DNA from: Proteiniphilum sp. UBA5267
Lineage (GTDB): Bacteria > Bacteroidota > Bacteroidia > Bacteroidales > Dysgonomonadaceae
Direction of reading: 5' to 3'
DNA: 17,143 nucleotides
Assembly: GCA_002411515.1 (NCBI GenBank)
Contig: DHTF01000060.1
Coordinates: forward strand, 43,128 to 60,270
The translations under genes and the position numbers were made by a program. Shown in pieces: positions 1-8,139 of the stretch (position 1 is the first letter of the stretch; the number at the start of each line of letters is the position of its first letter). The notes under the pieces were generated by a model, which was not told where the DNA came from, searched no databases, and worked only from the letters and a program-made list of their open reading frames with translations.

Positions 1-648
1 CTCTATCAACGCCATCAGTTCAGACTGCTGGAACACAGAGAGTATGAAGTAACCTTTGACAAGCAAGGCCTGCGTCCTACCCGCAACATCCTCCATGTCG
101 TGGGAAATCTCGTCAACGGCGATACACTCGACCTGTTTGTGTGCCATTTTCCCTCCCGTAGCGAGGGGCAGCGGGAAACAGAGCCACAACGAGTTGCCGC
201 AGCGCAGCTCTTGCGGGAGAAAGCCGACAGCTTGCTTCTGTTGAGGGAAGATGCCCACATCCTGATCATGGGTGACTTCAACGATCACCCCGACAACAAA
301 AGCCTTTCGCTCACATTACAGGCAAAAGCGATGGGGATACAAACCGATAAAGGAGATTTGTATAACCTGTTTTATCACCGCATGAAAGAAGACGATTTTG
401 GAAGTTACAAATATCAGGGACGCTGGGAAGTACTCGACCAGTTTATTGTGAGCGGGAACATGCTGATGCCGTCAAACAGAACTTCGATCGTTGATCGCAG
501 GGCAAACATTTTCAAGGCAAAGTTCCTATTCGAAGAAGACAGCCGATACTATGGGAAAAAGCCATTCAGAACGAACCTCGGCCCCCGCTATCTGGGAGGC
601 TTCAGTGATCACCTGCCCATATACATGGATTTAATTGTAGGGCTTTAG
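1..648 (+). CDS. Endonuclease/exonuclease/phosphatase family protein (5' end missing)
   Basis: This is the C-terminal part of a protein whose start lies before the window; the reading frame is open from base 1. Two hallmarks of the DNase I-like endonuclease/exonuclease/phosphatase fold are visible. One is GDFND, which carries metal-binding and catalytic Asp/Asn residues and begins at base 271. The other is SDHLPI near the C-terminus, which supplies the catalytic His. Members are Mg2+-dependent phosphodiesterases acting on nucleic acids, phospholipids or inositol phosphates. The substrate cannot be read from this fragment, and any signal peptide would lie outside the window. It ends about 100 bp before tatA, with a promoter box between them, so it is probably a separate transcription unit. 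The family call is firm; the specific function is not. Confidence 0.88.
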   Translation, partial: LYQRHQFRLLEHREYEVTFDKQGLRPTRNILHVVGNLVNGDTLDLFVCHFPSRSEGQRETEPQRVAAAQLLREKADSLLLLREDAHILIMGDFNDHPDNKSLSLTLQAKAMGIQTDKGDLYNLFYHRMKEDDFGSYKYQGRWEVLDQFIVSGNMLMPSNRTSIVDRRANIFKAKFLFEEDSRYYGKKPFRTNLGPRYLGGFSDHLPIYMDLIVGL

Positions 649-692
649 AGAAGTTTATATTAAAATAAAATGTGATTTCCACAAAATAATTC

Positions 693-700
693 TACATTTG
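693..700 (+). promoter_or_regulatory. Bacteroidota -7 promoter box upstream of tatA
   Basis: TACATTTG matches the Bacteroidota primary sigma factor -7 consensus TAnnTTTG at every fixed position. It lies 47 bp before the tatA start in an AT-rich intergenic region. A good TTTG -33 box at 19-21 bp is not obvious; TGTG at 671-674 is the closest, with an 18-bp spacer. Confidence 0.55.
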
Positions 701-747
701 TAAATCGTATCAAAGAATATGCATATTAAACATCAAACAATAATCCT

Positions 748-957
748 ATGAATCCACTTCTAATTAATTTAAACGGTTGGGAAATACCCATCATTGTACT
801 GGTTGTTTTAATTCTCTTCGGAGGAAGAAAAATACCCGAATTCATGAAGGGACTCGGAAAAGGCATCAACAGCTTTAAGAAAGGGCTGCATGACATTGAA
901 GAAGACATCAAGACCGATCCTTCAGAAAACAATTCCAACACAACAGGTAGTAAGTAA
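748..957 (+). CDS. tatA: Sec-independent translocase subunit TatA (TatA/E type)
   Basis: TatA polymerises with TatC at the inner membrane to export folded proteins that carry twin-arginine signals. The 69-residue product has the family architecture: a short N-terminus, one transmembrane helix (about residues 11-25), the hinge motif LFGGRKIPE, an amphipathic helix rich in Gly/Lys (about 33-50), and an acidic, Ser/Asn-rich tail. The length is normal for the family. No TatB-like gene is present, and Bacteroidota commonly use a TatA/TatC-only system. It precedes tatC by 117 bp on the same strand. No SD is seen before the ATG, as is usual in this phylum. Confidence 0.95.
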   Translation: MNPLLINLNGWEIPIIVLVVLILFGGRKIPEFMKGLGKGINSFKKGLHDIEEDIKTDPSENNSNTTGSK

Positions 958-962
958 ATAAA

Positions 963-988
963 GGAAGGCAGATCTTCCACACTTTTTT
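963..988 (+). terminator. Weak hairpin plus T-run between tatA and tatC
   Basis: GGAAG (963-967) can pair with CTTCC (974-978) around a 6-base loop, and a run of six T follows at 983-988. The stem is short and four bases separate it from the T-run, so this could be a leaky intra-operon terminator that lowers tatC relative to tatA, or simply chance. Confidence 0.3.
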
Positions 989-1074
989 CTTACGGAACAA
1001 CATCACATATTCTCGATCACGACCTGCTTATCCAGGTTGTAATCGGGAATTTAAATCTATAGCACAAGGGTTAC

Positions 1075-1902
1075 ATGGCAGAGAAAGAAATGTCCTTTTG
1101 GGATCATCTGGAGGAATTCCGATGGACGCTGATACGTATTTTCGTTGCTGTGATTGTTTTCGCAATTGTGGGATTCATTCTCATCCCGCACATTTTCGAC
1201 AGCATTATACTTGCTCCCCGCACATCCGACTTTGTCACCTACAGATTTCTGGATAAAGCAAGTCAATTTATACCCTTTATGCCCGACTTCTCTGCCGATT
1301 CATTTGATGTAAACATCCTCAACATCAACATGACTACGCAGTTCATGACCTATATTTCCACGTCGCTTGCTTTCGGTGTACTTTGCACCATTCCCTACAT
1401 CCTCTACGAGCTTTGGAGATTTGTCAGCCCGGCACTTTATGCAAACGAGGCACGGGGTGTAAAAAGAGCATTCGGATTTGGCGGCTTCATGTTTATTATC
1501 GGATGCTTAGTGGGATACTTTGTTGTTTTCCCGTTGATATTTCGCTTCCTGATTACATTTGAGTTGAGTTCTTCCATCGAAAATATGATCTCCCTCGACT
1601 CTTACATGAACAACTTCTACACCCTCATCCTGGTCATGGGGCTTGTTTTTGAGATCCCGCTGGTTTTCTGGCTGTTGTCGAGTCTCGGATTGGTATATCG
1701 TCCTTTCTTCCGCAAATACAGGCGCCATGCCGTGGTGGGATCCCTGGTGTTGGCGGCATTCATTACTCCTTCGGGTGATCCCTTCTCTCTTTTTGTGGTG
1801 ACTCTACCTCTCTATGCTTTGTGGGAAATAAGCGCCTTTGTGGTAAAAAAAGAGCCACCCGCAGAGGAAGAGGATGAAGATCTTCCTGCAGTTGTTGAAT
1901 AG
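1075..1902 (+). CDS. tatC: Sec-independent translocase subunit TatC
   Basis: TatC is the polytopic inner-membrane receptor for twin-arginine signal peptides. The 275-residue product starts with the conserved cytoplasmic motif HLEEFRWTLIR, whose Glu contributes to the signal-binding site. It then has six predicted hydrophobic segments. The periplasmic-loop motif ELWRFVSPALY is present and is followed by conserved charged residues. Later family signatures are also visible: VMGLVFEIPLV and the AAFITPSGDPFS stretch. The tail (about residues 260-275) is acidic (EEEDED), unlike the short tail of E. coli TatC. It follows tatA and together they form a complete minimal Tat system. The gene converges on yccF with only 12 bp between stop codons and no recognisable terminator. 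Confidence 0.96.
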   Translation: MAEKEMSFWDHLEEFRWTLIRIFVAVIVFAIVGFILIPHIFDSIILAPRTSDFVTYRFLDKASQFIPFMPDFSADSFDVNILNINMTTQFMTYISTSLAFGVLCTIPYILYELWRFVSPALYANEARGVKRAFGFGGFMFIIGCLVGYFVVFPLIFRFLITFELSSSIENMISLDSYMNNFYTLILVMGLVFEIPLVFWLLSSLGLVYRPFFRKYRRHAVVGSLVLAAFITPSGDPFSLFVVTLPLYALWEISAFVVKKEPPAEEEDEDLPAVVE

Positions 1903-1914
1903 TCCTATTTTATT

Positions 1915-2295
1915 TTATTCACCATTATACACTACCTTCTTTCCAAAAGGAGTAAAAGCCAGCTTCATCAACTTGAAGTGCTGATTTCCAAAAGGAATTC
2001 CGATAACGGTGATATAAAAAAGAATGCCAAACAACAGATGAGTGAGCACAATGGGAATCCCGCCCACAAAAAGCCAAATCACATTCATCAATAGAGAAAG
2101 GCAACCGGAGGAAGATTCACTGTGAACAACTTTCTTTCCGAAAGGCCACAATGCAACCTCTGCCAGTTTCAGCGATTGGAGTCCGAAAGGAATGCCAATG
2201 ATGGTAATCATCAGTGCGAGACTGCCTACCAAATATTCAATGGCCACAAAAATACCGCCAAAGACAAACCAGATAATATTTCCGACTGTTTTCAT
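1915..2295 (-). CDS. yccF: YccF-family inner membrane protein (two YccF/DUF307 domains)
   Basis: This is a small integral membrane protein of unknown biochemical role, 126 residues long. It consists of two tandem copies of the YccF domain. Each copy has a hydrophobic span followed by IIGIPFG (first) or VIGIPFG (second), a KL-rich segment and the ending PFGKKVV. The repetition covers about residues 1-60 and 65-123. It resembles E. coli YccF (about 148 residues) in organisation. Its start overlaps the ridA stop by four bases (ATGA on the minus strand), so the two are almost certainly co-transcribed and probably translationally coupled. The family call is confident; no function is claimed. Confidence 0.9.
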   Translation of the reverse strand: MKTVGNIIWFVFGGIFVAIEYLVGSLALMITIIGIPFGLQSLKLAEVALWPFGKKVVHSESSSGCLSLLMNVIWLFVGGIPIVLTHLLFGILFYITVIGIPFGNQHFKLMKLAFTPFGKKVVYNGE

Positions 2296-2672
2296 TTAAC
2301 TGCGATCACCTCTATTTCCACCAATGCGTTTTTGGGAAGTGTCTTTACAGCGATTGCCGAACGAGCAGGAAATATATCACTGAACTGAGCGGCATACACT
2401 TCATTCATACCCCCAAATAGCGACATATCATCCAGGTATACTGTTGTCTTTACGATATTCGTCACATTGACTCCAGCAGCAGACAAGACTGCTTTGATAT
2501 TCATAAAGATCTGTGCAGTTTGTTCTTTGATACCGCCCGGGACAAGGTAGCCCGTGGTGGGATCAATGGGCAGCATACCCGATAAAAAGAGCATGCCATT
2601 TGCTTCTATGGCCTGACTATATGGGCCGATGGCCGCAGGCGCGTTGTTTGTGGAAATTACTTTTTTGTCCAT
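2292..2672 (-). CDS. ridA: RidA family reactive enamine/imine deaminase
   Basis: RidA proteins hydrolyse reactive enamine/imine intermediates, such as 2-aminoacrylate formed by PLP-dependent dehydratases, to 2-oxoacids and ammonia, and so protect PLP enzymes in the cytosol. The 126-residue product matches the canonical homotrimer-forming length. It carries the motifs IGPYSQA (residues 15-21), FLSGMLPIDP, and FPARSAIAV with the catalytic carboxylate-binding Arg at 104, followed by LPKNALVEIEVIAV with the conserved Glu. These correspond to Arg105 and Glu120 of the E. coli enzyme, which points to an active RidA rather than an Arg-less Rid subgroup. It lies 47 bp downstream of rlmB and overlaps yccF by four bases. 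No promoter box is visible before it, so it is probably read through from rlmB. Confidence 0.95.
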   Translation of the reverse strand: MDKKVISTNNAPAAIGPYSQAIEANGMLFLSGMLPIDPTTGYLVPGGIKEQTAQIFMNIKAVLSAAGVNVTNIVKTTVYLDDMSLFGGMNEVYAAQFSDIFPARSAIAVKTLPKNALVEIEVIAVK

Positions 2673-2703
2673 AGTGGGGATTAATAAGTTGAAAATTCAG
2701 AAC

Positions 2704-2738
2704 TGTCAGCAATTAGCTGTTAATTGTTAGTTGTCAGG
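2704..2738. repeat. AT-rich repeat with hairpin across the rlmB 3' end
   Basis: CAATTA (2710-2715) pairs with TAATTG (2721-2726) around a 5-base loop. The hairpin is flanked by TGTCAG copies at 2704-2709 and 2732-2737. The rlmB stop codon (2720-2722) and the last codons, which encode the tail TLTTNN, lie inside this block. It may be a weak intra-operon processing site or an inserted simple-sequence repeat. Confidence 0.5.
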
Positions 2739-3469
2739 GTTCTCTGGCGAATGACTTCATAAATGAGAACGCCCGCGGCAACAGATACGTTGAGGGACTG
2801 GATAGTACCCGATTGCGGAATCTTTACCAGTTCATCGCTCGCACGCAAATGATCGGCAGCCACGCCCGTATCTTCCGCTCCCATGACAATGGCTGTGGGC
2901 ACAGCAAAATCGGAGTCGGTATAAAAACGGGCAGCCTTTTCGGTTGCTGCCACCACCTTGACGCCGCTATTTTTGAGAAAGGTAATAGCATCCTTCAGGT
3001 TTTGCTCCCGGCAGACTGGAATGGTGTGCAAAGCACCGGCCGATGTTTTGATGGCGTCGGCATTCACCGTAACACTGCCACGTGCAGGAATAACGATGGC
3101 ATGCACGCCAGCCACCTCACAAGTACGCGCAATGGCACCAAAGTTACGCACATCGGTCACCCCGTCCAAAACAACGATAAAAGGATTCTTTCCCTCTTCG
3201 TATAACATGGGCAGAATGTCTTCCAGCTTCTGATATGTCACAGCAGAAGTAAAAGCAATCACTCCCTGGTGGTTCTTCCGGGTAATCCGGTCGATGCGTT
3301 CAAGAGGCACCCTCTGCAAGGGTATCTCGTAAGTACGGAGCAACTGCTGCAGCTCCATGAACAAGTCACCCGACAGCTCGCGCTTCACCAACACCTTATC
3401 GATATCCTTTCCGGCTTCCACCGCTTCCATCACGGCACGGATGCCGAAAATCATCTCTTTCTCTTTCAT
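2720..3469 (-). CDS. rlmB: 23S rRNA 2'-O-ribose methyltransferase, TrmH/SpoU family (RlmB-like)
   Basis: Enzymes of this type methylate the 2'-O of a 23S rRNA guanosine (G2251 in E. coli) using S-adenosylmethionine. The 249-residue product has an N-terminal RNA-recognition subdomain (about 1-75) and a SPOUT knotted catalytic domain. All three SpoU motifs are visible: motif 1 around DVRNFGAIARTCE, with the conserved Asn109 and catalytic Arg115; motif 2 as MGAEDTGV (196-203); motif 3 as IPQSGTIQSLNVSVA (from 217). Length and motifs fit RlmB, but TrmH-family members modifying other sites cannot be excluded from sequence alone. The gene starts 17 bp after recN on the same strand. Its final residues are encoded within an AT-rich repeat. 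Confidence 0.9.
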   Translation of the reverse strand: MKEKEMIFGIRAVMEAVEAGKDIDKVLVKRELSGDLFMELQQLLRTYEIPLQRVPLERIDRITRKNHQGVIAFTSAVTYQKLEDILPMLYEEGKNPFIVVLDGVTDVRNFGAIARTCEVAGVHAIVIPARGSVTVNADAIKTSAGALHTIPVCREQNLKDAITFLKNSGVKVVAATEKAARFYTDSDFAVPTAIVMGAEDTGVAADHLRASDELVKIPQSGTIQSLNVSVAAGVLIYEVIRQRTLTTNN

Positions 3470-3486
3470 TCTATTATTGTTTATAC

Positions 3487-5160
3487 TTACGATATTTCCC
3501 GTTCATCTCCCAGCATGACTCGTGCGTTTTCCACAGCCTGCACGGAGACCTCTGCCCCGCTGAGCATGCGTGCTATTTCGGCTACCCGTTCTTCTGGCGT
3601 GAGCTGGCGAAGCTGGGTGGAAACCGTGTCGGCGCGATCTTCCTTGTAAACCACGAAATGGGAATAGCCTTTCGACGCTATCTGCGGCAAATGAGTGATG
3701 GCAATCACCTGCATTTGTTTGCTCATTTCCTCCATGATTACGCCCACTTTGTCAGCCACATCACCCGAGGTACCGGTATCGATCTCATCGAAAATAATGG
3801 TAGGCAGAGCGGTAGCACCGGCGATCATCGATTTCAGGCAGAGCATCAGTCGCGATATTTCACCTCCTGATGCAATTTGCGACACCGGTTGCAGCGCGCT
3901 GTTCCTATTGGCAGAAAAGAGGAATTCCACCTGATCGATGCCCGTAACATCGGGATGACTTTTGGGAGTCAAAGAACACCGGAAACGGGTATGTGGCATC
4001 TTCAGGAAAGCAAGCTTATCCATGAGTTGCTGCTCAATGGCAGGTGTGGCGGTTGCTCTTTTCCGGGATAATAGCCCTGCTTTCTCGAACATCACCGTCC
4101 GTTTCATTTCCACCTCCTTCTCCAGGGAAGCCAAACTTTCATCGAGTGAATCGATATGCTGAAGCCGCTCTCCCAGTTCATCACGCAACTGGATCAATTG
4201 ATCTACGGTAATTACTGCATGCTTTTTCTGCAGATCGTAGATTACACTCAGCCGATCTTCCAGCTGCTGTTGGCGATTTGGATCGAAGTCGATATCTTCA
4301 AAGATGCGCGATGCCTCTACTGCTACATCCTTCAGGTCGATGTAGGCCGATTCTACCCGCACAGCCAGCTCTGCCACTCTGGGGTAGACCTGCTGCAGCT
4401 GTTGCAGGGTATCCTTTATCACACGCAGCGAAGACGTCACATTCTGCTCATCAACCGAAAGCAGTCCAGCCACAGTGAAGAGTCCCGATTTGATCTCCTC
4501 CGAGTGAGTGACTGCTTCCAACTCGCTCTCCAACTTTTCCTGCTCTCCAGGTTGCAAAGCGGCTTCCGACAACGCCACATACTGGAAACGTAAATAGTCT
4601 TCCTCCTCTTTGCTTTTCTGAGCCTGAAGGTGCAGTTCTTTCAGCTTCTGAGCGACAGCACGATAATCGGTATAAGCCTCGGCATACGCCAGCCTTTCAT
4701 TTCCAGTATCAGCAAGCAAGTCCACCACCTTCAGCTGGAACTGACTGTCGTTCAGTGCCAAGTTCTGATGCTGCGAATGAATGTCAATGAGCTTATCGCC
4801 AAATTCTTTCAGATCGGCGAGATAGACTGGTGAATCATTGACGAAGGCACGTGACTTTCCGTTGGACCATATTTCACGCCGTAGGATACATTCATCGCCG
4901 TCGTAGACCCAATCGAGTTCATCAAAGTGAGGCCTCATCTGATAGGCAGATATATCAAAAACAGCTTCAATCACGCAGCGTGACTCCCCTTGCTTGATGT
5001 GGCGCGCGTCGGCACGCTGTCCGAGGACCAAAGAGAGGGCACCCAGTATAATGGATTTACCCGCTCCTGTTTCACCGGTGATCACAGAAAATCCTCCGTC
5101 GAAGGTGATCTGTAATGCATCGATCAGTGCGTAATTTTGGATGAATAGCGATTTTAACAT
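3487..5160 (-). CDS. recN: DNA repair protein RecN (SMC-like ATPase)
   Basis: RecN is a cytosolic SMC-like ATPase acting in recombinational repair of double-strand breaks. The 557-residue product has the typical length. The N-terminal head carries Walker A GETGAGKS at 29-36, followed by long helical arms (about 150-370) that should form a shortened coiled coil. The C-terminal head has the ABC signature ASGGEISR with SGGE at 431-434, Walker B IIFDEIDTG with Asp458 and Glu459, and the switch motif AITHLPQIA. All nucleotide-binding elements are intact. It begins 7 bp after the DUF4835 stop and ends 17 bp before rlmB, so the three genes form a tight operon. The DUF4835-recN arrangement is common in Bacteroidota. 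Confidence 0.97.
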   Translation of the reverse strand: MLKSLFIQNYALIDALQITFDGGFSVITGETGAGKSIILGALSLVLGQRADARHIKQGESRCVIEAVFDISAYQMRPHFDELDWVYDGDECILRREIWSNGKSRAFVNDSPVYLADLKEFGDKLIDIHSQHQNLALNDSQFQLKVVDLLADTGNERLAYAEAYTDYRAVAQKLKELHLQAQKSKEEEDYLRFQYVALSEAALQPGEQEKLESELEAVTHSEEIKSGLFTVAGLLSVDEQNVTSSLRVIKDTLQQLQQVYPRVAELAVRVESAYIDLKDVAVEASRIFEDIDFDPNRQQQLEDRLSVIYDLQKKHAVITVDQLIQLRDELGERLQHIDSLDESLASLEKEVEMKRTVMFEKAGLLSRKRATATPAIEQQLMDKLAFLKMPHTRFRCSLTPKSHPDVTGIDQVEFLFSANRNSALQPVSQIASGGEISRLMLCLKSMIAGATALPTIIFDEIDTGTSGDVADKVGVIMEEMSKQMQVIAITHLPQIASKGYSHFVVYKEDRADTVSTQLRQLTPEERVAEIARMLSGAEVSVQAVENARVMLGDEREIS

Positions 5161-5167
5161 ATTAATT

Positions 5168-6067
5168 TCATCTCAGCTTATCAATCACTGCACCCCGTGT
5201 GGGGTAGATTTCACGAAGCGTCTGATAGGCCTTTTGTTTTTCCATTACATTGGCGCTTGAAAGCATCTGTGTCAGCTCATCGAGCTTCGCATCGCCAAAC
5301 AGCGGGATCAACACCGAAGAGGGCTGCTCATCGTGTAGTTGCGCAAGGGCGGCCACCACAGCAACTCCATCTTCCACTCCCTCTTCAGCAGCAGGCAACC
5401 GGTCGCGTTCCCAAGAATGGTATCGAAACCACATTTTCCGAAAAGCCTCTCCATAACCGTCATTGAAGGTGTTTGCCATGACAGAACGGCTCCTGCTGTT
5501 TCTATCACTCTCCCAGCCGCGCCAACCATAAGATTGGGCAGAAACAGCTACCTGCTCCATGTCACGGAAGAAAGAGGTGCCCCCCAGGAGCGCTTTGCTG
5601 TCAGCGTCGAGTCCGAGGATCAGATACACATAAAATGCGATCGTAGCTGTCAGGTTATCCTGCACAGCATGAAGATCGAACGACAAGGGTAGATAGGCTG
5701 TATAATCGAACTCGAACTGCTTATCGCGTATGTTGAGCATCGGCGTCATCCGGGAGGAATTTCCAACCAGTTTGCGTGACTGCACGTATAGTTCCCCGCG
5801 AAAAGAACTCGAAGACAGCGCTTCTGTGATCAACAAAGTGAAAGTACAATCAATTTTTTCATTCGGCCTGCCTGGAAGATCACTCCATCGCTGTCCTTTT
5901 ATAAAGGTGTGCAGTGCCTCTTCGAGAGAGGCAAAAAGCTGTTTGTGGGTACCCTCTACAGCCTGGGCTTGTACTTTTACCTTGACGTTCAGTTCCTGTG
6001 CTGACAGGGAGAAAACACCTGCCACGGCAGTTATCCAAACAAACAAGCATTTCAATATCATTCCCAT
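5168..6067 (-). CDS. DUF4835 family secreted protein (PorD-like; type IX secretion associated)
   Basis: This is a Bacteroidota-specific exported protein of 299 residues. A signal peptide is visible: a hydrophobic run at about residues 5-20 ending LSAQ, giving mature ELNVKVKVQA. Family-typical features follow: IDCTFTLLI, a region around FDYTAYLPLSFD, the GLDADS segment, and GWRGWESDRNSRSR. The gene is a frequent neighbour of recN. Some annotations call this family PorD and link it to type IX secretion; that name is recalled from memory, so the symbol is left empty. The adjacent PorE-like gene supports a secretion or envelope role. It has its own -7 box 52 bp upstream and heads the recN-rlmB operon. 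A second in-frame ATG at residue 3 is an equally possible start. Confidence 0.87.
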   Translation of the reverse strand: MGMILKCLFVWITAVAGVFSLSAQELNVKVKVQAQAVEGTHKQLFASLEEALHTFIKGQRWSDLPGRPNEKIDCTFTLLITEALSSSSFRGELYVQSRKLVGNSSRMTPMLNIRDKQFEFDYTAYLPLSFDLHAVQDNLTATIAFYVYLILGLDADSKALLGGTSFFRDMEQVAVSAQSYGWRGWESDRNSRSRSVMANTFNDGYGEAFRKMWFRYHSWERDRLPAAEEGVEDGVAVVAALAQLHDEQPSSVLIPLFGDAKLDELTQMLSSANVMEKQKAYQTLREIYPTRGAVIDKLR

Positions 6068-6118
6068 TTTCTACACAATAGTCTTTGTTCCCGGCTTTCC
6101 ACCGGCAGCTTTAACAAA

Positions 6119-6126
6119 CAAAAATA
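6119..6126 (-). promoter_or_regulatory. Bacteroidota -7 promoter box for the DUF4835-recN-rlmB operon
   Basis: On the minus strand the sequence reads TATTTTTG, a full match to TAnnTTTG. It lies about 52 bp before the DUF4835 start, inside the 83-bp gap after the porE-like gene. The -33 position (AACA with a 19-bp spacer) is poor, so strength is uncertain. Confidence 0.5.
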
Positions 6127-6150
6127 CACATTATTTTGGATAATCTGTTT

Positions 6151-8139
6151 TCAGGGGTTGAAGAATGTTGGTGGGAGAACGCGGAATTCTGTTCTGCGGT
6201 TGATCTGATCGGCAATGGCCTGTTGTGTAGGAATTAGCTGCTCAATAAACGCCTCCGTTAGCAGGTTACCCTCCTTCAGAAAATCGTATTGAGAAGCGAT
6301 GCTTTTTCTCACCCGCATTGGTTCGGTCTCTCCCCTCCCCACGGTCTGGATCCTACCAACATCGATACCGCTCACGCCCAGATAATCCAGAACTGCCTGA
6401 GCACGTCTGGCAGAGAGATCACGATTGTACGCTTCATTACCATGTCGATCTGTGTGGGCTGCGATTTCAATGGATATCTCCGGATTTTCACGAAGGATTG
6501 CAGCAAGTTTATCGAGCTCATGCTTCGATTCGGAACGAAGAGTAGCACGATCATAATCATAGAATATATGCTCCAGAATGACCGGTTTGTTGTAAGGGAT
6601 CATCTCAAAATCGACATAATAAAGGGTGTCTTTTTCTTCGGACGTAGTCCGGAGAGATTGTTTCTGTTTGATGAAACCGTCGGCCTCGACCGTAAACATA
6701 TACATTACATCCCGGGCTGCCCTGAACTGATATTCACCCTGCCGATTGGTAACCAGGGGCCGCATTGAGCCGTCACTCCCCTCCACACTCACTGCAGCAC
6801 CGGGAAGAGATTCATCTTCCTGGTCCACTACAAGGCCGGATACCGTGATCGTCGCCTCCCGATAGACAAATGAGTACAGATGATCGTATCCACGCCCATC
6901 GTCCCTGTTGGAACTGAAAAAACCATTCTCTGCATCTCGCATGAAAGTGATGCCGAAATCGTCAGCCGAGGAATTGAGCGGCTGCGGCAGGGAAGTAACC
7001 TGCCACCCTTCCTTGTTTTGCGTTCTTTTCGCCACAAGCAAATCCAGTCCTCCTCTTCCGGGATGTCCGTCAGAAGAGAAGTAAAGCGTGGAATCGGTGC
7101 GCATATAGGGGAACATTTCATCTCCGACAGTGTTAACCGAGGCTCCGAGGTTCTGTGGTACCCCTGTTACATGGTCGGATGCGACAGAAACCCTCCAGAT
7201 ATCTTTACCTCCCATTCCGCCAGCCATGTCGGAAACAAAATAGAGAAAGCTTCCCGATGGAGAGAGAGCCGGATGAGCAAAGAGCGACAACGTATCGGAG
7301 GGTACTAGTTGAAGAGGGCGTCCGGCACTCCAGGTACCATTCACGCGCTTTGAACAATAAATAGCAGGAACGCCCGACTTCCCCGAATCTGTACCGCTGA
7401 AAGTATAGTACATCCATTCTCCGTCGGTAGTGAAAGAGGGTGTACCCTCATCGAACTCAGTATTGATCGCATCAGGGAGACGAGTAGGCTTCTTCCAATT
7501 GCCTCGCACATCTTTCTCTGCAACAAACAAATCGTTGAACTTCAGCCCTGTCACCGGGCTTTTTGTTTCTCCAGATACATCTTCTCTCGACGAAGTAAAA
7601 TAGAGCATCTTATCCCTGTGCGTAAGCATGGGACTGAATTCACTTCGTGTGGAATTGAACAGTTCCATCCGCTGCACCTCATAACGCGAAGGAGTCTCCT
7701 GCTGCGCCATCAAGAGGCCTTGAATTCCGTTCACAGCAAGGGGATGATCAGGTTGCATCATCAAAAAATTGCGGTATGCGTCCAGAGCCTGCGAGTACTT
7801 CCTTTCGCGGTGAAGCATCCGGGCATAAGAAAGATACATCATCGTGTCAGGATAGCCCAGACGTATGGCATTGCCATATGCCTCCATGGCGCGCGCCGAC
7901 TGGTTGATCGCACGAAAGTTTTCTGCCATTTCGAAAGCGATCACTCCCCGCAGGGCTTTTTCACTACGGGGGGTATTTCGGTAGAGTTCCCGGTAGGTCT
8001 CACTTGCTGCGTGATATGCACCATTCAGGTAATGCGACCTGGCATCGCTCAGATTTGCCTGACCACAGGCTGCAATGAGCAAAGTAAATGGTAGCAGGAA
8101 ATATGTAAACCTTGATCTCAAAAAAAATCCGTTTAGCAA
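6151..8139 (-). CDS. porE: PorE-like type IX secretion lipoprotein: TPR, PD40 propeller, carboxypeptidase-regulatory and OmpA domains
   Basis: The domain series matches Porphyromonas gingivalis PorE (PG1058), a lipoprotein thought to tie the type IX secretion machinery to peptidoglycan. Residues 1-25 form a lipoprotein signal with the lipobox IAAC and acylated Cys25. About 29-145 is TPR-like helical repeat. About 165-400 contains PD40/WD40-like blades such as PSFTTDGEWMYYTFSG and FPYMRTDSTLYFSSDG. About 430-515 is a carboxypeptidase-regulatory-like beta domain (VSGLVVDQEDESLPGAAV). About 535-655 is an OmpA-like peptidoglycan-binding domain with the diaminopimelate-contacting Asp564 and Arg579. 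No in-frame ATG precedes the signal peptide. The frame opens with TTG at 8139-8137, and a second TTG at 8121-8119 would also give a good signal peptide. The start sits in a terminator-like hairpin. An OmpA lipoprotein outside type IX secretion is the main alternative. Confidence 0.85.
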   Translation of the reverse strand: MLNGFFLRSRFTYFLLPFTLLIAACGQANLSDARSHYLNGAYHAASETYRELYRNTPRSEKALRGVIAFEMAENFRAINQSARAMEAYGNAIRLGYPDTMMYLSYARMLHRERKYSQALDAYRNFLMMQPDHPLAVNGIQGLLMAQQETPSRYEVQRMELFNSTRSEFSPMLTHRDKMLYFTSSREDVSGETKSPVTGLKFNDLFVAEKDVRGNWKKPTRLPDAINTEFDEGTPSFTTDGEWMYYTFSGTDSGKSGVPAIYCSKRVNGTWSAGRPLQLVPSDTLSLFAHPALSPSGSFLYFVSDMAGGMGGKDIWRVSVASDHVTGVPQNLGASVNTVGDEMFPYMRTDSTLYFSSDGHPGRGGLDLLVAKRTQNKEGWQVTSLPQPLNSSADDFGITFMRDAENGFFSSNRDDGRGYDHLYSFVYREATITVSGLVVDQEDESLPGAAVSVEGSDGSMRPLVTNRQGEYQFRAARDVMYMFTVEADGFIKQKQSLRTTSEEKDTLYYVDFEMIPYNKPVILEHIFYDYDRATLRSESKHELDKLAAILRENPEISIEIAAHTDRHGNEAYNRDLSARRAQAVLDYLGVSGIDVGRIQTVGRGETEPMRVRKSIASQYDFLKEGNLLTEAFIEQLIPTQQAIADQINRRTEFRVLPPTFFNP

